A stretch of DNA of 6,642 nucleotides, taken from assembly GCA_030044395.1 (NCBI GenBank), contig JASHVW010000042.1, forward strand, positions 1 through 6,642, read 5' to 3'. Shown here piece after piece: positions 1 through 5,505 of the stretch. The DNA is from Verrucomicrobiia bacterium (GTDB lineage Bacteria; Verrucomicrobiota; Verrucomicrobiia; Limisphaerales; UBA11358). The notes beneath the pieces were generated by a model. It was not told where the DNA came from, made no database searches, and saw nothing but the letters and a program-made list of their open reading frames with translations. The position numbers were made by a program, and so were the translations under genes. How positions within the stretch are numbered: the first letter of the stretch is position 1; the number at the start of each line of letters is the position of its first letter.

Positions 1-70
1 TGCCCGTTTCTATTGGTTAAACAAGTATATTTTGCTTGGCTCAAAAATTCCGTTTCAATCCATCTGTGTT

Positions 71-881
71 CTATGGCTTTGGATTCAACGTACGTACGAT
101 AAAACGGCCCAACGCCTCGTCAAAACCTGCATTACTTGGAAAGGAATGTCCGCCATTTGGCGTCACCCAGTAAGTAGCGTCAGCGCCAGCCGCACGAAGT
201 TCCTCATAAAGCTCCTTACCCTCAAGCCCGTGACAATCAGATCTTTCTCCCCATCGCAAATTAGCAGCGGCGGAACATCTTTGCGGGCCCATCCAATCGG
301 CGACATTCTTGTGTAAAGGGCCTTGCCTTCCTCTGTCTCGGGCGTAACTCCGTGAAAGAGCACTCGCAGTCGTGAACGCGATTCATCATTCCCGATCGTC
401 GTGTCGCCATGATTCCAAAATCGAACGAAATCAGTGACCTGAATGCAGCTGAAAGCACCGGAAACGCGGGCGCTCACCCCCTTAAGTCCCGCCGCCGGGC
501 CGCCATCTTGGAAGTCCTCCGGCACCATCGCTACCATGAGGGCTAATTGACCGCCCGCCGATTCACCGCAGACATCAATTCGATCGGGATCGACGTTAAA
601 TCGCTTGGCGTTCTCGCGAACAAAACGAATGGCATTGCGGTTCGATTTACCAGTCTCTGGATTGCGAGCATGGCGTAATAGGCCTCGCAGGCACCTTCGT
701 TTCGTCCCGCCAAATCCTGGCTCAAATCGAACACTGTGATCGAAGTCGCCTGTGTTGTTTTAGGCAGAGGGTTAAAACCTAAATACGGCGCCATGGCGTC
801 GGCCCAAAAAGCCCCCAACACGACATTGCCGGCCAAAAATGGGTGGAGATATGCGATTCCGTTGCCGTGTGTCTGGAATGG
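71..881 (-). pseudogene. Frameshifted alpha/beta hydrolase (BD-FAE/acetyl-esterase-like)
   Basis: This is a broken serine esterase/lipase of the alpha/beta hydrolase fold. On the minus strand, about 650-225 is one open frame reading NAIRFVRENAKRFNVDPDRI, then the nucleophile elbow CGESAGGQLALM (GxSxG, codons near 570-555), and later PPLLICDGEKDLIV, the usual place of the catalytic Asp. Near 225 the frame shifts by one base into GLEGKELYEELRAAGADA and TPNGGHSFPS, which supplies the catalytic His, and ends at a TAG at 71-73 with a normal-looking C-terminus. Near 650-680 there is a second frame change: upstream the protein-like frame is another one (LGAFWADAMAPYLG, GACEAYYAML), while the hydrolase frame meets stops at 772-774 and 763-765. 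The oxyanion-hole HGGG is not intact; YLHPFLAGN near 850-825 may be its remnant. The Ser-Asp-His core is secure. The N-terminal boundary at 881, just after a TAA, is a guess. Known family members act on ester bonds of small acyl or sugar-acyl substrates; the substrate here is unknown. Confidence 0.8.
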
Positions 882-1070
882 TTACAAGTATCTCAGATAA
901 TTGGCTTCGAAAAAACCAAATGCGGACTTGTCTCCGGCCAAAACGTGGCCGGGGTGCAGCGTTGCATTAGAGGCAAGCAACTGATCGAGCGCCGGCATAT
1001 AGGTTTCCTCAAGTTCCAGGGAACCTTTCCAGTAGGCATTCGTCGTGTAAAAAGTTGGATAGTGAGACGT
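882..1070 (-). pseudogene. Decayed protein-like reading frame, unassigned
   Basis: Between the hydrolase relic and the glycosyltransferase relic, one minus-strand frame reads like genuine protein (YPTFYTTNAYWKGSLELEE, TYMPALDQLL, HPGHVLAGDKSAFGFFE, ANYLRYL) until a TAA at 882-884. It then continues in the same frame into the adjoining hydrolase segment. A TGA at 1071-1073 closes it upstream. I do not recognise the family with certainty. HPGHVLAGDKS resembles the HGGGxxxGDKS oxyanion-hole segment of alpha/beta hydrolases, so it could be the N-terminal part of the neighbouring broken hydrolase. However, the distance from here to its NAIRF segment (about 105 codons) is longer than the 50-60 I would expect. 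It may instead be a fragment of another gene. There is no start codon with a ribosome binding site, and no function is claimed. Confidence 0.35.
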
Positions 1071-1137
1071 TCATGCGGAAATCGTATGTGTGAATCCAAT
1101 GCCATTGCCCCCCTGCCAGCCAGTGAAAAATGCGAGG
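1066..1137 (-). pseudogene. Fragment of a GT39-like membrane glycosyltransferase paralogue
   Basis: These 24 minus-strand codons (P to V, including QWHWIH and DFRMNV) align without gaps to residues 105-128 of the intact 652-residue glycosyltransferase encoded at 1443-3401. Fifteen of 24 positions are identical (PRI.HW, QWHWIH, D, R, NV) and most others are conservative. DNA similarity is also visible (for example TGAATCCA.TGCCATTG on the plus strand at about 1090-1107 and 3043-3060). In the intact protein this segment is the extracytoplasmic loop after the catalytic-type Asp. Upstream the frame can be followed only loosely, and downstream it stops resembling the family after NV. I infer a small surviving piece of a second copy, most likely an old tandem duplication that has since decayed. 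Confidence 0.7.
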
Positions 1138-1274
1138 CCGGCTCACCAGCCTGCGACCTCCGCATAATGGGTCACCCTTTTACTGCGTCGTGTCATAAGT
1201 CAGCACAACAAAGTTTGAACTGATTCAATGTAACTGTTCCGGCTGATGAATCGATTTGATGCCAGCCGCCTCCA

Positions 1275-1397
1275 CTATCTACACGTGCCGGAGCCGATGG
1301 GCGTGGATAAAATCAACCGCCGGTTGCATCGCAGGCGCGAGACGATTTCATTTTCGATTTCGTAAATGGGCAGATGGCCGTTCGTCAACGCGCTCAT
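1275..1397 (-). pseudogene. Truncated N-terminus of an HrpA/HrpB-type ATP-dependent helicase
   Basis: A 40-codon minus-strand frame starts with ATG at 1397 (MSALTNGHLPIYEIENEIVS), continues RLRCNRRLILSTPIGSGTC, and stops at TAG 1275-1277. LPIYxxExxI followed by RRLIL and (A/T)PxGSGK is the typical N-terminus of bacterial DEAH-box helicases of the HrpA/HrpB family, where the last part is the Walker A loop (APTGSGKST). Here the invariant Thr-Gly of APTG reads Ile-Gly and the Lys of GSGK reads Thr, so ATP binding would be lost even without the stop. Intact relatives are about 800 residues or more; everything after Walker A is missing. A WRRLA reading just after the stop may recall the PRRLA motif further along in the family, which would suggest an internal deletion, but this is weak. 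It lies 45 bp downstream of the glycosyltransferase stop and has no clear Shine-Dalgarno sequence. Confidence 0.65.
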
Positions 1398-1442
1398 TTT
1401 AGCGATTGTGCCACCGCGGGAAAAACAAAAGAAGGACGAGCG

Positions 1443-3401
1443 TCAGTATTTCCCGGCGCCAATTTCAGTTGTGGCTGTCGGCGCGGACATGCCAACGCGA
1501 AAGGAATAAAATATACACCCAATCCGATTTAGTTTCGTGGGAGGACCAGGCGGAAACGCCGCTGTCAGAATTGCGCGGTATTTCTTCATCCAATCCGCCG
1601 GGGTTTCCCCGGTTTCACGGAGCGCCATGTCGGGGACGATCACGTACCGGATGCCACGCGCTTGCAAACTGTCGAGAGGCTCGCCTGGGGACACGCGTTC
1701 GACCCGGCGCCCGCCGAAAGGTCGCCAGGCGGCAAATTCATCAACCCCGCTGCTGCCGGCGTAAAAGCCCACTACGGGTTCGCCGTGCGGGAGGAGTTGT
1801 GGCAACGCCTGCCGCCGCGCTTCAAATGATCTAAAATACGAGCCTTGGTAAATATTGCGTTCTATCCTGACAATTTTAGATTCAGGAAGTTCTTTGCTGA
1901 GCCAACTGAAAAAGTATTGTGCCGGGAAAAGCGGACGGTCAGCCGATACAACGATCATTATCGCCGTCAATCCCATGACGGCCAGTCCAAGGCGCTGCCA
2001 TCGCCTTTGGCGCACCGTCAGACTTTGTCCTCGTTGAACCAGCAACGCCGGCAATAGGAATGGATAATATGGTGTCAACTGACGCGCGTTTTCATAGCTT
2101 CCCACCGTGGCCATGAATAACAGCAGCAATCCCCACGGAAGCGCCCGCAGGCACCAGAGCCGGCGATTGCAAATCATAGGCGCTTCCGCTGTTCGATGCC
2201 GCCAAGCCTCGCGAGCTCCAAGCAACAACAGGACACATCCGCCCAGACCGAAACCGGCATTTGTCTCCGTCACGCCGGAGCCGTGGTCAAGCAGCAGAAA
2301 ATGTTCAAATGAGGAGAAGTGTTGTCCAAAACCTGAGCGCAGAAAAGTGGTTTGAAGCGCCGCGCCGACGTCGCCCCAGTCGCCGGCATATGGCGGTAAC
2401 AAATGATAAAAGGGCGGCAGGAAATTCTGCGCCGGGATTGCGATTGTGTTGCCCATAATTCCCCAAAACGGGTTCAACGCAAAATTTCCAACCCCGGGGT
2501 ATTGCATGGGCAGCAAGCAGCCTGCGTAATGGAGATTAGCCAGGCTGATCGGCACGATGGAAATCAGCGTTCCCAAGCCGACGATCAGGATCGCCACCGC
2601 CGGTTGCCGGCGCAAAAACCGCCAGCCGGGCCAAGCGGCCGCCAGCCACAACAACACAAGCGGAACATTGGTCTGTTTGACGCCAGTAGCCAGCGCGACC
2701 GCGAACAGCGAGAGACAGAAATCCGCTGGCCGGTTTTCAGTCTGGGCACGCAAAGCCAAGTCCACCGCCGCCAGAATGTAAATCGCCGCGAAAGCATCAT
2801 TGGCGATTGAGCTGGCTTGAAGTGCGAAGCACCAACTGGCGGAGCAGAACCACATCCACCACCACGCCACCTTAGGCCGGACTTGCAGCCGGGCGAAAAC
2901 ACTGAAAATTAAACCGGGCAAAAGCAAATAAGCCGTCCAATTGATTAAAAATAAAAACCGATCCGTGCCGGTGAACATGAGCAATGGTGCCGCCAGCCAT
3001 TCAAAACCGCAGCCAGCGACATTCAGGCGCGGGTCGGCGGCATGAATCCAGTGCCATTGTTCGGCACCGATCCAGTGCAAAATCCGCGGCAGGCGATAGG
3101 CGTTGGCATCCCAATTCAGCCCAGCGTAAAGCAGGCCGGACAGTAGCGACAGGACAACCAACACCAGAAAGAGCAGCGGCGCCGGACGCAGGCATCGCTG
3201 GAGAAATTTATAGAGAAAAATTCTCAAACCGCCGCGCGTGGGCGTACCGTATTTTCGTTTGAGGACAACGAACGCGATACCAGCGAAAGCGAACACCACA
3301 AGGTAACCGGTGCGGTTCAATTGGTGAACCGCTGACAAAATCCAGCCCGCGGCGACGAGCAAGGCCGAAAGTAGAATCCAAAACCGGACAAAGGCGGTCA
3401 T
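1443..3401 (-). CDS. Multi-pass membrane glycosyltransferase, GT-C fold (GT39/ArnT-like), 652 residues
   Basis: This integral membrane protein probably transfers a sugar from a polyprenyl-phosphate donor on the outer side of the cytoplasmic membrane. Hydrophobic segments run from about residue 5 to 487 (roughly ten to twelve helices). After the third, the first large extracytoplasmic loop holds NWDANAYRLPRI, with D98 in the place of the catalytic acidic residue of GT-C enzymes, followed by QWHWIH (115-120). ANDAFAAIY (200-208) and YENARQLTPYYPFLLPALL (436-454) also fit the class, the latter being the R..TPYYP type of motif before a helix. Residues about 490-652 form a soluble domain, probably extracytoplasmic. 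The ATG at 3401 gives a clean hydrophobic N-terminus; only a weak GAG lies just upstream. It follows the 611-residue glycosyltransferase on the same strand after 69 bp, with a terminator-like hairpin between. Acceptor and sugar are unknown. The exact GT family number is inferred from motifs. Confidence 0.88.
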   Translation of the reverse strand: MTAFVRFWILLSALLVAAGWILSAVHQLNRTGYLVVFAFAGIAFVVLKRKYGTPTRGGLRIFLYKFLQRCLRPAPLLFLVLVVLSLLSGLLYAGLNWDANAYRLPRILHWIGAEQWHWIHAADPRLNVAGCGFEWLAAPLLMFTGTDRFLFLINWTAYLLLPGLIFSVFARLQVRPKVAWWWMWFCSASWCFALQASSIANDAFAAIYILAAVDLALRAQTENRPADFCLSLFAVALATGVKQTNVPLVLLWLAAAWPGWRFLRRQPAVAILIVGLGTLISIVPISLANLHYAGCLLPMQYPGVGNFALNPFWGIMGNTIAIPAQNFLPPFYHLLPPYAGDWGDVGAALQTTFLRSGFGQHFSSFEHFLLLDHGSGVTETNAGFGLGGCVLLLLGAREAWRHRTAEAPMICNRRLWCLRALPWGLLLLFMATVGSYENARQLTPYYPFLLPALLVQRGQSLTVRQRRWQRLGLAVMGLTAIMIVVSADRPLFPAQYFFSWLSKELPESKIVRIERNIYQGSYFRSFEARRQALPQLLPHGEPVVGFYAGSSGVDEFAAWRPFGGRRVERVSPGEPLDSLQARGIRYVIVPDMALRETGETPADWMKKYRAILTAAFPPGPPTKLNRIGCIFYSFRVGMSAPTATTEIGAGKY

Positions 3402-3407
3402 GTTCTC

Positions 3408-3446
3408 AAAAAATTTCGCGGCAATTGACCAAATTGAACAGCCGCG
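3408..3446 (-). terminator. Hairpin plus T-run between the two glycosyltransferase genes (terminator or attenuator)
   Basis: Read on the minus strand, CGCGG, a CTGTT bulge, CAATT, a TGGTC loop, AATTG and CCGCG form a two-part stem (5 GC-rich plus 5 AT-rich pairs, perfect apart from the 5-nt one-sided bulge). It is followed by CGAAA-type spacing into six T at 3413-3408. This is the layout of a Rho-independent terminator for the 611-residue gene, whose TAA is at 3471-3473. Unusually, the T-run ends only 6 nt before the ATG of the next gene at 3401, so it occupies the position of its ribosome binding site. It could therefore partially attenuate or translationally gate the downstream gene. The bulge weakens the stem, so efficiency is uncertain. 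Confidence 0.45.
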
Positions 3447-3470
3447 AACAAGCGAATTTCCGTTATTATA

Positions 3471-5306
3471 TTATTTTGATTTGACGGAAGGGGTTTCGCG
3501 CCAACCGGCAGCCTCGTATAATTTCAAATTTTCGGTGTCATTCACGTTTTGGTTGGTTGCCTGCCAGACCAAATCAAAATTCCGGCAATGATTGGCCAGG
3601 AATTGCGCCACCTGATTTTGCCAGGCCAAATCGTACGGCCGGTCGGCCCAGCCGGTGTATTTCAACGGCGGCGGCGGCAAAATGGCAGGTATTGGTCCCG
3701 GTTGGGGCAGTTCCATTCTCCCAACCACCCAGACATGATGGCCGAATTGGAGCGTCGCCGAAATCTTTTCAACCACCGGCTGAATGGCGTCGGGAGTCTC
3801 CATCTGTTCGCGCACCAAATCATAGCGATGGACGGAATGGTCGTTTAGCGGCGGCAAAGTATTCCAATGCGCCGCGCCTTTGAAATAACGCGCAAACGTG
3901 ATGCCGTCGTACCACGGCGTGACGACGATGAAATCATCGGGCTGCGCATCGGCGTTCAGTCGCTGCGCGATCAAATCGCCGTCGGTGAAGCGCCAATCCA
4001 GATTATAACGCAAGGGCGGGAGGGCGATGAGCGCCGTAATGGCGGCAAATCCAAAAATTGCCGCACGCGCATGAATGCCGCGCGGGAGACTGATTTCGAA
4101 ACACACCGCCGCCAGCGCCATCAACGGCAGGAAATACCATGATTCAACCGGCAGGGCGGCGAAGCGGAGGAATCCGTAGAAAGCTGCCAGCCCCGCGATT
4201 AACGTCACGCCGCCAAAGAGCGGAAAATTTCGGAGGCCGGGCTTTGGACGGCCAGCCGGGGCCGCGGCGGATGAAGAACGTCTTCGCCAGCGTCCCGAGT
4301 CGAGATAAAGTATGGCCAACGCCAGGGCGGGGAGGAAATACCAGCGGGATTCGGGCGATACAATGAACCAGGACAAGCCGAATGCAGCCGCCACCGCTGA
4401 TGCCAGCGTCGTCCATTTTATCGTTGGCGGGCTTTCTGTTTGGATTTTCTCCTTTCGGCAGCAAAGCGCGGCGACTGCGCAGGCCGCGGCGAGCAACGCA
4501 AAAAACGCCCAAAGCCAGTCGTATTGCTCCAACGGAAAGCCCAGGGCGTTCTCGAGACTGATGCGGAACACTTGCAAGTCAAATCCACTGCGCAGACCCC
4601 TGGCGGCATCGGGCAAACCAGCCACTTGCCGCCAATAGGGCAAAAGCGACACGGCGGAAACAGCCGCGACAAAAAGAATTTTCACCGCGGCCACCCCGTT
4701 TCTCTCCCGAAGGCACACGGCCCAGACGCCGACACAAATCGCCGCGATAAAGACGGCGTTTTGATAAAGCGCCTGCACGCTTCCAATCGCGAGCAACGCC
4801 AGTATGGCCGCCATCGCCCAGGTCGAATCCTTCAGGAACAACCCGGCCGCCGTAACCGTCAGCAAAATCGCCAGGCTGCCCAGGCCATAAGCGCGCAAGG
4901 AATCTCCGTAGGTAATGAAGGTCGAGTTGAGCGCCAGCAATGCCAGGCCCAACAACGGCGGCGACCGCCGGATTTTCCACGCCGCAAGCCAGAGACCTGC
5001 GGGAATTCCCAGTCCAATCAATGCGCCCAAAATGCGAAGGCAGAAATCATCCCCGCCCAGTCCAGCCTCCGACCAGATGCGGACCACCACCGGCATCAAT
5101 ACCGGAAACGAATCCCTTTCCATCTCGGCAAACGAATGGCGGTTGGACAAATTGATAAGGTTGACTTCATCACGGGAAAAGCCGCCGGCTTGTTCCAGGA
5201 AATAAATGTGGAATCCCGCGATCAGCGCGGTGAGTAAAACGGCAAAAATCCAGTCGGGACGGCATAGAGTATCTTTCCATCGCTGCTTGTTTTGACTGGC
5301 CGGCAT
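3471..5306 (-). CDS. Multi-pass membrane glycosyltransferase, GT-C fold (GT39/PMT-like), 611 residues
   Basis: This is a polytopic membrane protein of the dolichyl/undecaprenyl-phosphate sugar transferase type. The first helix is about residues 19-38. It is followed by the extracytoplasmic loop with GGFSRDEVNLINLS, where D46-E47 match the acidic DE pair found in this loop of ArnT/PMT-like enzymes. YGDSLRAYGLGSLAILL (133-149) is typical of the second half of the catalytic loop and next helix in family 39. About ten further hydrophobic segments reach residue 430, and residues 430-611 form a soluble, probably extracytoplasmic, domain (FIVVTPWYDGITFARYF, HHVWVVG). Length is normal for the class. 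A notable oddity is the repeated membrane motif (SRWYFLP at 320-326, ESWYFLP at 388-394), separated by a basic Ser/Ala/Pro-rich linker. The ATG at 5306 lacks a well-placed Shine-Dalgarno (a GGAAG is about 17 nt upstream), which fits the short leader implied by the promoter candidate. Its downstream neighbour is a second glycosyltransferase; a shared glycan pathway is an inference. Confidence 0.88.
   Translation of the reverse strand: MPASQNKQRWKDTLCRPDWIFAVLLTALIAGFHIYFLEQAGGFSRDEVNLINLSNRHSFAEMERDSFPVLMPVVVRIWSEAGLGGDDFCLRILGALIGLGIPAGLWLAAWKIRRSPPLLGLALLALNSTFITYGDSLRAYGLGSLAILLTVTAAGLFLKDSTWAMAAILALLAIGSVQALYQNAVFIAAICVGVWAVCLRERNGVAAVKILFVAAVSAVSLLPYWRQVAGLPDAARGLRSGFDLQVFRISLENALGFPLEQYDWLWAFFALLAAACAVAALCCRKEKIQTESPPTIKWTTLASAVAAAFGLSWFIVSPESRWYFLPALALAILYLDSGRWRRRSSSAAAPAGRPKPGLRNFPLFGGVTLIAGLAAFYGFLRFAALPVESWYFLPLMALAAVCFEISLPRGIHARAAIFGFAAITALIALPPLRYNLDWRFTDGDLIAQRLNADAQPDDFIVVTPWYDGITFARYFKGAAHWNTLPPLNDHSVHRYDLVREQMETPDAIQPVVEKISATLQFGHHVWVVGRMELPQPGPIPAILPPPPLKYTGWADRPYDLAWQNQVAQFLANHCRNFDLVWQATNQNVNDTENLKLYEAAGWRETPSVKSK
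4095..4403 (-). repeat. Internal duplication of a WYFLP-containing membrane segment
   Basis: Within the 611-residue glycosyltransferase, residues 302-336 and 370-404 align without gaps at a 68-residue offset. Over the 24-residue core (313-336 against 381-404) I count 10 identities, centred on P...WYFLP..ALA. The DNA shares GAGGAAATACCA / CAGGAAATACCA at the core. Between the copies lies a polar linker RRRSSSAAAPAGRPKPG. It looks like an old duplication of one helix-loop-helix unit. Confidence 0.5.
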
Positions 5307-5320
5307 GAAGATTGGCGCGA

Positions 5321-5349
5321 ATTCTTCCGACGAATGGGTGTTCTGTCAA
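5321..5349 (-). promoter_or_regulatory. Sigma70-like promoter candidate for the 611-residue glycosyltransferase
   Basis: On the minus strand, a consensus TTGACA (5349-5344) is followed by exactly 17 nt and AAGAAT (5326-5321; 4 of 6 match TATAAT). The -10 ends 14 nt before the ATG at 5306, so transcription would begin only about 7 nt ahead of the start codon, which matches the lack of a well-placed ribosome binding site. The -35 box is part of TGTCTTGACA (5353-5344), a small palindrome with TGTC/GACA arms that could bind a regulator. It is judged on consensus alone. Confidence 0.35.
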
Positions 5350-5369
5350 GACAACGCCCAGCCAATCCA

Positions 5370-5433
5370 CCGCCGGAAGATTACCTGCTCACACTCGGGT
5401 CGTTTGATTCCAAATTGGATCATATCCCGGCGG
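5370..5433. repeat. Spaced inverted repeat in the kinase-glycosyltransferase gap
   Basis: CCGCCGG at 5370-5376 and CCGGCGG at 5427-5433 are exact reverse complements with 50 bp between them. Inside the interval sits an imperfect palindrome, GATTCCAAATTGGATC (5406-5421). No T-run follows either arm, so it does not look like an intrinsic terminator for the kinase gene. It could be a regulatory fold or operator pair upstream of the 611-residue glycosyltransferase, or chance in GC-rich DNA. Confidence 0.25.
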
Positions 5434-5505
5434 ACAGGAGAAATTCACGCCCACGGAACAACGCCGCTTTGAAATATTCTCCATCGGTTACAATCCCCGC
5501 CGCAG

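Noticed and set aside
215..235. Programmed ribosomal frameshift as an explanation for the frame change in the hydrolase.
   Set aside because: No slippery heptamer is visible at the junction, and a second frame change plus stops upstream make simple decay more likely.
893..1165. Minus-strand open frame of 90 codons in the relic region.
   Set aside because: Its translation does not resemble protein families, whereas the two other frames over the same DNA carry recognisable remnants (QWHWIH, HPGHVLAGDKS). It is open by chance.
843..1223. Plus-strand open frame of 126 codons over the same relic region.
   Set aside because: There is no motif, and the opposite strand carries the recognisable glycosyltransferase relic in the same interval.
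1406..1834. Plus-strand open frame of 142 codons across the end of the 652-residue glycosyltransferase gene.
   Set aside because: It is mostly antisense to the coding C-terminal domain, has no recognisable motif, and starts without a ribosome binding site.
4440..5237. Long plus-strand open frame of 265 codons opposite the 611-residue glycosyltransferase.
   Set aside because: Its translation is full of Arg, Gln and Asn with no domain or hydrophobic pattern, and it lies wholly antisense to a well-supported membrane protein. It is a by-product of GC-biased codons.
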